Assembly: GCF_022394535.1 (NCBI RefSeq)
Contig: NZ_CP089414.1
Location: forward strand, 4,464,001-4,528,000
DNA: 64,000 nt
DNA from: Dyella terrae
GTDB taxonomy: Bacteria; Pseudomonadota; Gammaproteobacteria; Xanthomonadales; Rhodanobacteraceae
Direction of reading: 5' to 3'
The translations under genes and the position numbers were made by a program. Below are positions 27,828 through 37,158 of the stretch, one piece after another; within the stretch, counting starts at the first letter, position 1; the number at the start of each line of letters is the position of its first letter. The notes beneath the pieces were generated by a model, which worked only from the letters and a program-made list of their open reading frames with translations, made no database searches and was not told where the DNA came from.

Positions 27828-29867
27828 TCAGTCGTCGTCAACGTGAGGCTTCCATGCTTCGCTAAGCTGCTTCTGCACCGGCGCAGGCACGGGCTCGTAG
27901 TGGCTCAAGTCCAGACTGTAGCGGCCGCGCCCTCCGGTCATTGCCTTGAGCTCAGTGGGATAGTCGGTCAGCTCCGCCAGTGGCGCCTGCGCCTTGATGA
28001 CGATTTCGCCGCCACGCAGGGAGTCGGTGCCCATGATGCGTGCGCGCTTGCCTGCCAGCCCACCGGTCACATCGCCCACGTTGGCCTCGGGTATGGCCAC
28101 CTCCACATCAACGATAGGCTCCAGCACGACCGGCCTGGCCTTGCCTACGGCGTCGAGAAAAGCCTTCTTGCCTGCGCTGATAAAGGCGACTTCCTTGGAG
28201 TCGACCGGGTGGTACTTGCCGTCGTAGACAGTGACGCGTACGTCCTGAATCGGATAGCCCGCAACCGCGCCCGCTTCCAAGGCCTGCCGGACACCCTTCT
28301 CGATGGCCGGCAAGAACTGGCCGGGAATGACGCCACCCTTCACCGCATCGACGAATTCGAAACCCGCGCCGCGATCCAGCGGCTCCACGCGCAAGAAGAC
28401 CTCGCCGAACTGCCCAGCACCGCCCGTCTGCTTCTTGTGGCGGTGATGGCCTTCCGCACGCCCCGCAACGGTTTCTCGATAGGCGATGCGCGGCGGATGC
28501 GTGGTCACTTCGACGCTGTAACGGTCCTTCATGCGTTCGAGCATGATCTTCAGGTGCAGGTCGGACAGGCCGCGCACCACGGTTTCGTTGAGTTCCTTGT
28601 GGTGCTCCAGGCGAAAGCAGGGGTCTTCCTCTGCCAACCGACCGATGGCCTGCGAGAGCTTCTGTTCCTGCCCCTTGTGCTTGGGTTCCAGCGCCAAGCC
28701 AAACATGGGTTGCGGGAAGCGCACGGGCGCCAGGTGAATTCGATCCTCGTCGTGTGAATCGTGCAGCACGGCGTCGAAATGGATCTCCTCCACTTTCGCC
28801 ACCGCGGCGATGTCGCCGGGAATGGCTTGATCGATTTCCTCATGCGTCTTGCCGCGCAATCGGAACAGATGCCCCACCTTGAACGGCTTCTTGGTGTCGT
28901 CGATGAACAACTGCGTGTCGCGTCGCACGGTGCCTTGCCATACGCGGAACACGCCGAGCTTGCCCACGAATGGGTCGTTGACGATCTTGAATACGTCCGC
29001 GATGACGTGTTGCGACGGATCGGCGTTGACGGTGATCTCTTCGCCATCGCCATTGAGAAACGGCGGCGGGTTGCCTTCGGCTGGATTGGGCAGCAGACGG
29101 TCCGCTAGTTCCAGGAATTCCTTTATGCCCGCACCGGTGCGGGCGCTCACGAAACAGATGGGCACGAGGTGACCTTCGCGCAGGCATTGCTCGAAGGCGT
29201 CGTGCAATTCCTGCGGGCTCAGTTCCCCTTCGCCCGAGTCGAGGTAGTGGCCCATCACGGTTTCGTTGATCTCTACCACCTGGTCGAGAATGCGCTGGTG
29301 CGCTTCGGTCAGCGATGAGATGTCAGTGGCGCCTTCGCTATGGAAGAAACAGTCGAGCACCTGCTTTCCGCCATCGGCAGGCAGATTCACCGGCAAGCAC
29401 TGCGTGCCGAATTCCTCGCGCAGCGCGTCGACCAGCCCGGCTAGCCGTGCACCTTCGGTGTCGATCTTGTTGATCACCAGCACACGCGCCAGCTTGCGTT
29501 CGGCTGCGCGCTCCATCATGCGGCGCGTGCCGTACTCAATGCCGTTAGCGGCGTTGATCACGATGGCCACGGTTTCCACGGCGGCGAAGGCGGACAGCGT
29601 GGGGCCGCGGAAATCTGCGTAGCCCGCGGTGTCGATCAGGTTGATGTGGCTCTTGTCGAACGGAATGCCGGCGATGGCCGTGTCGATCGAATGGCGGCGG
29701 GCCTTCTCCTGCTCGTCAGTGTCGGACTGCGTGGAGCCGCGCTCTACCGAACCTTGGTTCTGGATGACGCCGCCCGTGTGCAGCAGTGCTTCGAACAGCG
29801 TGGTCTTACCGACGCCGGCATGTCCGGCGAGCGCGATGTTGCGGATGTTTTCCGTGGTGTACGACAC
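27828..29867 (-). CDS. Elongation factor G paralogue (EF-G2-like GTPase)
   Basis: A 679-residue translational GTPase. It has the P-loop GHAGVGKT (15-22), switch II DTAGYADF (79-86), NKID for guanine recognition, domains III-V with HRHKKQTGGAGQFGEVFLRVEP (domain IV start), and the C-terminal ANVGDVTGGLAGKRARIMG. The effector region reads DEQEKARRHSI instead of the RGITI of standard EF-G, and no ribosomal or tuf genes are near, so this is a paralogue rather than the housekeeping fusA. GTG 29867 is chosen because GGGAGGG precedes it by about 6 bases; the frame extends to 29963. Its role is not established. Confidence 0.88.
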   Translation of the reverse strand: MSYTTENIRNIALAGHAGVGKTTLFEALLHTGGVIQNQGSVERGSTQSDTDEQEKARRHSIDTAIAGIPFDKSHINLIDTAGYADFRGPTLSAFAAVETVAIVINAANGIEYGTRRMMERAAERKLARVLVINKIDTEGARLAGLVDALREEFGTQCLPVNLPADGGKQVLDCFFHSEGATDISSLTEAHQRILDQVVEINETVMGHYLDSGEGELSPQELHDAFEQCLREGHLVPICFVSARTGAGIKEFLELADRLLPNPAEGNPPPFLNGDGEEITVNADPSQHVIADVFKIVNDPFVGKLGVFRVWQGTVRRDTQLFIDDTKKPFKVGHLFRLRGKTHEEIDQAIPGDIAAVAKVEEIHFDAVLHDSHDEDRIHLAPVRFPQPMFGLALEPKHKGQEQKLSQAIGRLAEEDPCFRLEHHKELNETVVRGLSDLHLKIMLERMKDRYSVEVTTHPPRIAYRETVAGRAEGHHRHKKQTGGAGQFGEVFLRVEPLDRGAGFEFVDAVKGGVIPGQFLPAIEKGVRQALEAGAVAGYPIQDVRVTVYDGKYHPVDSKEVAFISAGKKAFLDAVGKARPVVLEPIVDVEVAIPEANVGDVTGGLAGKRARIMGTDSLRGGEIVIKAQAPLAELTDYPTELKAMTGGRGRYSLDLSHYEPVPAPVQKQLSEAWKPHVDDD

Positions 29868-30096
29868 GATGCGACCCTCCCATGGCTGGGCGCGGAATCG
29901 TGCCGACGTGACCTGCGGCGCCGCACGAAGCCGCGCAAGCGGCTGACGATGGCGGGCCGTCATGGTCGTCCAGGCGTGCAGGACGCGGGGGCGGTCATGG
30001 CGGGTACGGCCGGGGTGGCCGTTTGTGTAGATTTTCGCGATCGGCCGCCTGGGTCAAGTTGCAGTGCGGTGGAAGGGGAACCCTTAAGGCTGGCGC

Positions 30097-31194
30097 TTGT
30101 CTGCAGAGGTCTCCACCCCGCATGGTGGGTCGCATCCGACCTGCGCATACCCCCGAGTTGAGAAGAGAATCCCCCCCATCGAGCACACCGAGCAGGTCGA
30201 ACACCATCGCTGGACGCCACCGGACACCACGTCGCGTGGGCTGGCGCCACTCGATGGACCCACGCGCGCGTTGCTGCATCAGTTGCGCTGGCGAAAAGCC
30301 CCACCTAACCGTGGGCGTCGCTGGCTGGCTTTGGGCATCGTGCTGGCGTTGCATGTGCTGTTCGGATGGTTTACCTGGCATGAAATGCAGGTGAGGAAGG
30401 CGTCTGAAATCGCCCGCTATGAGCGTGCGGGCGCACTGCAGGTGCGTCTGATACCGCGTGCGGTAACCCCTTCCGGCCCGCCTGCGCCGGCGGAGTTGGT
30501 GCCGCCGCCACCACCGGAACCTGCACCGCCACCGCGCCCGGTCAACCGGCCGGTGATACATGAGCCGCCGGCGAAGAACGCTATGACGGTGAGCCTGCCG
30601 CCCGAACCACCCGCGCCTGCGACGTCCAGCCCGCCCGCGCCGCAGCCCACTCTTTACAACCCGAACGGGCAGGCCGCATTGCCTGCCGCGGCGAGCACCG
30701 CACCATCCGTTCCGGAAGCGGGCTACGTGCAGAAGATGCCGCAGGGTGATTCGACGATCATGCAGCACTCCACGTCGGTGCCGTACAAGGCCACGCGGTT
30801 CGACAAGGATTGGGAGAAGACCAGCGGCAACGTCGTCCAGGATGCGCTCAAGCGGGCCAAGGATGACACCACCGTAAAGCACACCTTCCACGTCGCGCCC
30901 GGTGTGCGCATCCACTGCTCGATCTCCTTCGCCGCGCTTTCCGGTGGCTGTGGCGGCGATCCACCGGCACCACCGCCGCCCAATGACGGCGATATACGTA
31001 TGAGCATGGCGCCCGCCAATCAGCTGGCGCCGGGTTCGCCTGCGCCCAAGGTGCCGAGCGTGGAGGAGTGCATTGCCATCTATCGCGCCGAAAAGCCTTT
31101 GCCCTATGGCTGCCCCGTCGATACGCCGACGCGTTCGGTCGATGCGGAAATGCAGGAGCGCGCGGCGCATCCGGCAAATCAGGAGAGTCACTAA
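30097..31194 (+). CDS. TonB-like membrane-anchored proline-rich protein, paralogue A
   Basis: A 365-residue protein. About 75 cytoplasmic residues precede one membrane helix (WLALGIVLALHVLFGWFTW, about 76-94). A Pro-rich periplasmic stretch (about 125-205) and a conserved C-terminal domain follow (YKATRFDKDW, VKHTFHVAPGVRIHCSI, several Cys). The layout is that of TonB, but the C-terminal domain is not TonB's and I do not recognise it. The gene after it is a clear paralogue. The TTG start at 30097 has AAGG 7 bases upstream; no ATG occurs before the membrane helix, so a non-ATG start is needed. A run of seven C at 30171-30177 is worth checking for an indel. Confidence 0.75.
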   Translation: MSAEVSTPHGGSHPTCAYPRVEKRIPPIEHTEQVEHHRWTPPDTTSRGLAPLDGPTRALLHQLRWRKAPPNRGRRWLALGIVLALHVLFGWFTWHEMQVRKASEIARYERAGALQVRLIPRAVTPSGPPAPAELVPPPPPEPAPPPRPVNRPVIHEPPAKNAMTVSLPPEPPAPATSSPPAPQPTLYNPNGQAALPAAASTAPSVPEAGYVQKMPQGDSTIMQHSTSVPYKATRFDKDWEKTSGNVVQDALKRAKDDTTVKHTFHVAPGVRIHCSISFAALSGGCGGDPPAPPPPNDGDIRMSMAPANQLAPGSPAPKVPSVEECIAIYRAEKPLPYGCPVDTPTRSVDAEMQERAAHPANQESH

Positions 31195-31238
31195 ACCGGA
31201 CTTCTCAGAATGGCGGTGTCGCCCGTTACACTTCCGCC

Positions 31239-33155
31239 ATGGAGAGGGAATCCGCAGGCCGCCTGACCGTGTCATTACCATCGCCCAGGTCGGCGGCGGA
31301 GAGTGCGGCCGTCTATCGTCGGCGTCGTGCTGAGCGTCCCCGCGATCGGTGGTTGCGCATTCTGGCGCTGGCCAGCGCGCTGCTGGTGCACCTCGTGTTT
31401 CTGTTTGGCGCCGTCCTTGGTTCGGCCTACGAGATGGAAGAGGTCAACGACGAATCGCCGCCGCTGGTCGTGCGCCTCATCGAAAAGCCCAAGGAGGAAC
31501 CGCCTCCGCCGCCGCCCGTGCGCGGTACGCCGCCGAAGCAGGTGGGGCCGGTGCACAAGGGCAATGCGAGCAATGTGCCGCACACGGCACGCCAGAGCCG
31601 GTCCTCCACGCGCACCAGCAACGACTTGTCGCCCGTCCCCGTGCCTGCGATGCAGACGCCGGTGGTGACCGATATGCCCAAGGCGACGGCACCGAAGCCG
31701 GAGATCACCGCCGCGCCGCTGCCGCCGGTGACCGTGCCCAAGCCTGCGCCGGCCGAACAGTTGCAACCCGTGCCCGTTGCGCCGGAGCCGCCGCAGGTGG
31801 CTATGGAAACGCCCGCCATCGAAAAGCCGGTGCCGCCGACGTTCCAGCCCGAGCCGGTGCGCAAGCCCCAGGCAGAGGGCAACCAACCCATGCCGCCACC
31901 GGCGTCGCTGGCCATTCCGGAGGTGCCTGCGCAGTCGGCCCCCGTCGTGACACCGCCGACTATCGCGATGGAAAAGGCCGTGCCGACGGAAGCGCGTCCG
32001 AGCATCGCGCCGGTGTCACGCCCGGAAGCACCTGCCTCGCCCGCTGAGCCCGAACTGCAGGCCGTGCCCCTGCCAGCACAGGCCGCACCGACCGTGAATC
32101 TGCAGCCGCAGCCGACCCCGATTGCACCGGTGGTGCCGAAAGAGCAGCCGACCATTGAGTCGCCTGCCATCCGCGTGGCGGAAGAGCCTCAGTTGGAAGC
32201 GGTGCCGTTGCCGCCCAATCCTCAGCCGACCGTCGAGCATCCACAAGCCCCACATCTGGATGTCGTTGCGCCCAAGGCCGTTGCCTTGGACAACAAGCCG
32301 TCCATCGAGCGACCGCAGTTGTCGGAGACGCCGGCGGAGTCGACGCTAACACAGAGCGCAGCGTCCGCATCGAGCGCGCAGGCATCGTCCCAGAGCGCAT
32401 CGAGCGCGCAGGCGAACACGGCAAGTAATGAGTCCAGTCCAACGTCCAGTGGAAGCGGTGAAAGCAGCGCGCCGAACGCAACGCCGCAAGGCAGCCGCAG
32501 CGGCACGCCAGGGCAGCCCAACGGCGTGAGCCAGTCGCCCGGCATTGCGGGCGGCAAGGGCCTCAATCTTTCGCTGCCGCCGGGCAATGGGAATGGCAAC
32601 GGACAAGGTGGCAAAGGGCAGGGCGAGCAAGAGGGCGCGTTGGGTACCTACGTGCAGCTCAAGCCGCACGGCAATACCGAGGTCATGTCGCACGGCACGC
32701 CCAACATCGGCTACCAATCGACCCGCTTCGAAAAGGACTGGACGCCCGAAGGCGAGAGCTCCATCGACACGGCGCTTCGTCATGCTGTCGAGAAGACCAC
32801 GATGCGGCACACCTTCCACCTGCCACGCGGCGTGCGCGTGGAGTGCGTGGTAATGCCGTTGTTCCCCATGGCGCTGTTTGGTTGCGGCAACGGGGATGCA
32901 CCGCCGCAGCCGGTGGACGATGTCGTCTACGACAAGATGAAACTCGCGCCGACCAATCCGCTGGTTCCGCCTGCGTCTGTCAGTGCTGCACCTACGATGG
33001 CGACAGTGAAACTAGACAATGCGGCTCAGTGTGCGGCAGCACGTGTTGCAGGCGGTCCGCTACCGCCGGGTTGTCCGGCGGATACCATCACGATTCCCAC
33101 CGGGCCTGCGCGCAGCAGTACGACGTGGGTTCCGGCGAGCGACCAGTTTCACTGA
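31239..33155 (+). CDS. TonB-like membrane-anchored proline-rich protein, paralogue B
   Basis: A 638-residue protein with the same plan as its upstream neighbour: a short basic cytoplasmic part, one membrane helix (ILALASALLVHLVFLFGAVLG, about 38-58), a very long Pro/Ala/Glu region (about 75-370), a Ser/Ala/Gly-rich region, and a C-terminal domain with YQSTRFEKDW, MRHTFHLPRGVRVEC and a Cys-rich end. The C-terminal domain matches paralogue A motif for motif. The gap to the upstream gene is 44 bp, so the two are probably one transcript. Either the long Pro-rich part spans the periplasm toward an outer-membrane partner, or it is simply an extended tether. The function is unknown. The start (ATG 31239) has no clear ribosome binding site. 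Confidence 0.75.
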   Translation: MERESAGRLTVSLPSPRSAAESAAVYRRRRAERPRDRWLRILALASALLVHLVFLFGAVLGSAYEMEEVNDESPPLVVRLIEKPKEEPPPPPPVRGTPPKQVGPVHKGNASNVPHTARQSRSSTRTSNDLSPVPVPAMQTPVVTDMPKATAPKPEITAAPLPPVTVPKPAPAEQLQPVPVAPEPPQVAMETPAIEKPVPPTFQPEPVRKPQAEGNQPMPPPASLAIPEVPAQSAPVVTPPTIAMEKAVPTEARPSIAPVSRPEAPASPAEPELQAVPLPAQAAPTVNLQPQPTPIAPVVPKEQPTIESPAIRVAEEPQLEAVPLPPNPQPTVEHPQAPHLDVVAPKAVALDNKPSIERPQLSETPAESTLTQSAASASSAQASSQSASSAQANTASNESSPTSSGSGESSAPNATPQGSRSGTPGQPNGVSQSPGIAGGKGLNLSLPPGNGNGNGQGGKGQGEQEGALGTYVQLKPHGNTEVMSHGTPNIGYQSTRFEKDWTPEGESSIDTALRHAVEKTTMRHTFHLPRGVRVECVVMPLFPMALFGCGNGDAPPQPVDDVVYDKMKLAPTNPLVPPASVSAAPTMATVKLDNAAQCAAARVAGGPLPPGCPADTITIPTGPARSSTTWVPASDQFH

Positions 33156-33275
33156 CGCCATCGACATGCGCTGTTGTCTTACGTAGTTCGTCGGCAGTCG
33201 CCGCGGTAGAAGTTCGCTGGCGGCCCCTGTCGTCAATGATCAGGCTTTGGGCTTATTTGTTCGAGAGCCCACCTA

Positions 33276-33713
33276 GTGAAGAACCATCTGATCGCCCTTC
33301 TGCTGCTAGCCAGTCTGACGTCTGCGAGCACCGTCGCGCATGCCAGCGATGAACTGAGCTGCAAGCTCCGTTTCGACCTGAGCAGTTGGTCGTTGATCTA
33401 CAAGCACGTGAGTGGCAAGGGCATGGTTACGTGCAACAACGGGCAGTCGATGAGAGTGAAGTTGGAGGCCCGTGGCGGCGGACTTTCGGTGGGCAGCTCG
33501 CGGGTCGATGACGGCAATGGCGAATTCACCGCCCTGCATTCGATCAACGAAGTGCCCGGAACCTACGCCGACGTCAATGCGCATTCGGTCTTCAAGAGTG
33601 GTGATGCGCAGGTGCTTACCAAGGGAGTGGTGTCGCTGGCCATTGCCGGCGTCGGGCACGGCTTGGAAATGGGCATCACCGTGGGTGAGCTGACCATCAG
33701 CAAGGACGAATAG
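33276..33713 (+). CDS. Small periplasmic protein of unknown function
   Basis: A 145-residue protein with a cleavable signal (MKNHLIALLLLASLTSASTVAHAS). The mature part starts DELSCKLRFDL, holds two Cys (the second in MVTCNNG) that could form a disulphide, and is rich in beta-type alternation and Gly. It starts with GTG. It follows the TonB-like paralogue B after 120 bp on the same strand. I do not recognise the family. Confidence 0.7.
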   Translation: MKNHLIALLLLASLTSASTVAHASDELSCKLRFDLSSWSLIYKHVSGKGMVTCNNGQSMRVKLEARGGGLSVGSSRVDDGNGEFTALHSINEVPGTYADVNAHSVFKSGDAQVLTKGVVSLAIAGVGHGLEMGITVGELTISKDE

Positions 33714-33776
33714 GCGCGCCACGAACACGCGCGATGGCATGCGTGCCTTTCGCGTGGCACGCGGATATGAGCGGTG

Positions 33777-33794
33777 TTAGGTAGATCTACCTAA
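33777..33794. promoter_or_regulatory. Perfect 18-bp palindrome, possible operator
   Basis: TTAGGTAGATCTACCTAA is a perfect palindrome in the intergenic gap, about 100 bp upstream of the next plus-strand gene. Length, symmetry and position fit the binding site of a dimeric regulator. The regulator is unknown. Confidence 0.4.
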
Positions 33795-33894
33795 GCGTTG
33801 CTCGAAGATTTTCGCTATCGAGCCTCCGTATCGCACCGCATGCTCACATGGCGCCGCGCAGCGATGACAAAAGCACTCCCCCTTCGAGGTATTT

Positions 33895-36448
33895 ATGCAA
33901 GCAGTACGCTGGTCCTGTCTGGTGCTCGTGCTTGGTCTGGTCATGAACGACCCCGGCCAAGCCCAGCAGAACACCCCCGCCACATCCTCCTCGTCGCAGG
34001 CCACGGGCGACTCCCGTGCATGGCCGCACAGTTTCGACATCGATGGCACGCATCTTGTGCTCCATCATCCGCAGCTCGAAAGTTGGAATGGCAACCAGCT
34101 CAAGGGGCGTCTCGCCGTTTCGGTGAAAACCGGTACGCAGGTGGGTGCGGACGGCAAGTCGCATGATGTGCTGGACTACGGCGTGGCATGGTTCACTGCG
34201 CGCACCGTAGTCGACAAGACGCTGCGTCAGGTGACGCTGTCGAACGTCACCATCGACAAGGTGTCGTTCCCCACCGCGACGGACCAGCAGGCGCGCTATC
34301 AATCGTTGCTTCAGAACATCTCCCGTCGCGGCAATCAGGTGGCCGACCTGGACACCATGGAGGCATCGCTGGCGATCAGTCGTGCGCAAGGCGAGGTGAA
34401 GAACGTCGCCGTGAGCAACGATCCACCGCAGATCATCTTTTCCTTCAAGCCCGCCTTGCTGGTGCTCATCGACGGCACGCCGGTAACGCGTCCCACCGGT
34501 AAGGGCGGCGTGACCCGCATCGTCAACACCCGCTCCCTGCTGTTGCAGGACAATGGCCATTACTACTTTTTGTTCGCCAGCCATTGGATGAGGTCAGCGG
34601 CGCTGGATGGCCCGTGGACGCCGATGAAAGCACCTCCTTCGTCGGTGCTACAGGCCGCCGAAGCCGCCGAGAAGGCCAAGCAGGTCGATACGCTGGACAA
34701 CCCGTCCGATGCGCTCAAGCAGGCGCTTGCTTCGGGCCAGTTGCCGGACATCGTGGTGCGCACGCAGCCGTCCGAGCTGATCATGGTGGACGGTGATCCG
34801 CAGTTCGAGACCATCCCAGGCACGCAGCTCGCATATGTCACGAATACGTCGGAGGATGTCTTTGTCGACCAGACCCAGGACTCCACCTGGTACGTGCTGA
34901 TCTCGGGTCGCTGGTTCACCGCCAATTCGACCAATGGCCCCTGGCGTTACGTGGCAGGCAAGGAGCTGCCTGCGGATTTCGCCAAGATTCCGACCGACAG
35001 TCCCAAGAGTGCGGTGCTCGCATCCGTGCCGGGAACGCCCGAGGCGCGCGAGTCGCTGATCGCCAACAGCATTCCCCAGACGGCGACGGTGAACACGCGC
35101 TCCACGCAGTTGCATCTGTCGTATGACGGCCCGCCGCAATTCAAGCCGATCGACGGCACCTCGCTGTCGTATGCATGGAATACACCGGTGCCAGTGATAC
35201 GCGTCAGCCCGGATGCGTATTACGCCGTGCAGAACGGTGTGTGGTTCACCGCGGCAACGGCGAACGGGCCGTGGTCGGTGGCGTTGGATGTGCCATCGGT
35301 GATTTATTCCATTCCGCCAAATTCGCCCCTGCACTACGTCACCTATGTGTACGTCTACGGCCACGCTGACGATCAGGTCTACGTGGGCTGACTCACCGGG
35401 CTACTACGGCACGGTGAGCAGCGACGGCGTGGTCGTCTACGGCACGGGTTACGGATGCAACTCCTGGGTGGGTGACGTGTGGTACGGCTGTCCGGCCACC
35501 TACGGATTCGACGTGTCCTTCGGTTGGACGCCGTGGGCTGGCTGGGCGTTCGGTTATGCCTGGGGCGCGGCGTGGGCATCGGCTTGGTATGGTCCGTGGT
35601 GGGGACCGTGGGGCAATTGGGACGGCGGTTTCTATCCCGGCTACTGGGGCGGCGCCATCTCAGCGGCGAACGTGTACGGCCGCTGGGGCAACAGCGTAGT
35701 CGCGGGGCGCGGCGCGGCATGGTCCAACCCGTGGACGGGCAACTATGGCGAAGCCGGGCGCGGCGGCTACTACAACACTGCAACGGGCGGTCATGGTTAC
35801 GGTTATGCGGGGCGCAACACCAACGCTTACACGGGTATCACAACGGGGCAGGCGGGTGGCGTTCGCTACAACCCGCAGACCGGCCGTGTCGTGGCCGGGC
35901 AGGGCGGCGCTGCGGTGAATACATACACGGGCAATGCAGTAGCGGGCGGACAGCACACGGCCGTGAATACGAACACTGGTCGTGTCACGCAAGCCGGTGG
36001 TGTGGCGGGTCGCACCAATGAGGGTGCGGGTGCGGCGGGTGCGTTCAACACCCAGGGCGCCGGCGGTGATGCACGTGGCGCGGGTTATGCGAACTACAAC
36101 CGTGAGACGGGGCAAGTGAACCACGGGGGCGTGGTCAACACGGACGATCATGTCTATGCGGGACACGACGGCAACGTCTACCGATACGATCCGGGCCAGG
36201 GCTGGCAGAAGGCAGGCCAAGGCGGCAACTTCGATCACGTCGCCACGCCGGATAGCGTCAATACTGAGCAAGACCGGATGGCGCGCGATCGGGGCGGGGA
36301 TGGTCAATCGTTCGATCGCTCACAGCATCAGCAGTTCGACCGAGGCAACTACGACAATCGTTTCCACGGCCAGATGGGTGGCTTCCGCCCATCCTTCGGC
36401 GGAGGCCACTTCGGCGGCGGTTTCCATGGAGGAGGGTTCCGGCGCTAA
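33895..36448 (+). CDS. Secreted protein with Gly/Tyr/Trp-rich C-terminus (one frameshift)
   Basis: The repaired product is 850 residues. It has a signal peptide (MQAVRWSCLVLVLGLVMNDPGQAQ), a repeated module of the type WYVLISGRWFTANSTNGPWRYV (also SHWMRSAALDGPWTPM and NGVWFTAATANGPWSVAL), then a Trp/Tyr/Gly-rich stretch (GYYGTVSSDGVVVYGTGYG and on), and a Gly/Asn/Thr-rich tail with repeated NT-type units (AVNTYTGNAV, AVNTNTGRVT). As given, the first frame stops at 35391 right after YVYVYGHADDQVYVG. Removing one base at about 35390 restores YVGYSPGYYGTV, the expected continuation. I recognise the layout as a widespread uncharacterised exported family but cannot name a function; an envelope or matrix protein is plausible. 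Confidence 0.75.
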
Positions 36449-36492
36449 GCCGGAACCCCTGGGCGGCATCCTGTGCCTAGCGCAGGATGCCG
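36434..36492. terminator. Two adjacent hairpins carrying the two stop codons of convergent genes
   Basis: Hairpin 1 pairs GGGTTCCGGC with GCCGGAACCC (36434-36443 with 36449-36458); its loop contains the TAA of the plus-strand gene. Hairpin 2 pairs 36464-36476 with 36480-36492 (13 bp, one G-T); its loop is the CTA that is the stop of the minus-strand gene. They probably act as back-to-back terminators, although T runs are lacking. Confidence 0.65.
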
Positions 36493-37058
36493 TCAGTCTT
36501 GAGTTTCGGAATCAGCGTCTGTGCCAATTCAGTCGTGGCCTTTGGGATGTTCTTGGTGCCAATGCCCTGCGTGGTCACGGTCCAGATGAGCTTCTCGGAA
36601 CGTGGATCCCACACGCTGGTTTCCAGCGTCACCACATCGTACTGCTGCACATCGGGCACCGAAGCCCACGCGCCGCCATACCAGCCATAGAAGCCGCCAT
36701 ACATTGGACCGCTGGGCGTCACGCTCACCTTCTGCTCCACGCGCTGCACACGTGTCACGAGCACAACCTGCGCGCCGCTGGATTTGACCAAATCACGCAG
36801 CCCGATGGCGCCGGTGGTGCCAGCGGGGATCTGCGTGTAGCTCGGTGCGGCCTGTATGCCTGCCGCCTGCAATTGCTGCGAGAAGGTGTCTTCGAAGACG
36901 TGGCGCATCGTGTCACTGCGAGAGATGCCCACAACCACCACGTTGGTAGCCGGCGGTCCCGGCCATGCCGGGTCGCGCCACTGATTAGTAATGCTGACGC
37001 TGGAACAGGCACACAGCACAAGACCGGCGGCGATGGCGAACAGACGCAACGCTTTCAT
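36477..37058 (-). CDS. DUF4136-type lipoprotein
   Basis: A 193-residue lipoprotein. The signal MKALRLFAIAAGLVLCAC carries the lipobox, with the acylated Cys within LCACSS. The mature domain (VVVVGISRSDTMRHVFEDTFSQQLQAAGIQAAPSY, then VVLVTRVQRVEQKVSV and TLETSVWDPRSEKLIWTVTTQG) is the usual DUF4136 pattern, an alpha/beta domain seen in many outer-membrane lipoproteins. GGGAG precedes the start at 37058. It lies 100 bp downstream of the patatin gene on the same strand and may be co-transcribed. The function is unknown. Confidence 0.85.
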   Translation of the reverse strand: MKALRLFAIAAGLVLCACSSVSITNQWRDPAWPGPPATNVVVVGISRSDTMRHVFEDTFSQQLQAAGIQAAPSYTQIPAGTTGAIGLRDLVKSSGAQVVLVTRVQRVEQKVSVTPSGPMYGGFYGWYGGAWASVPDVQQYDVVTLETSVWDPRSEKLIWTVTTQGIGTKNIPKATTELAQTLIPKLKTDGILR

Positions 37059-37158
37059 GGCGATGGCTCCCTGGTGAAAGGCCCACCCCGACGGGTGGGC
37101 GGCAACAGGGATTGTGCGGCGACGATCGTGGAGACTTCGCGATAACCGCGAAATCACC

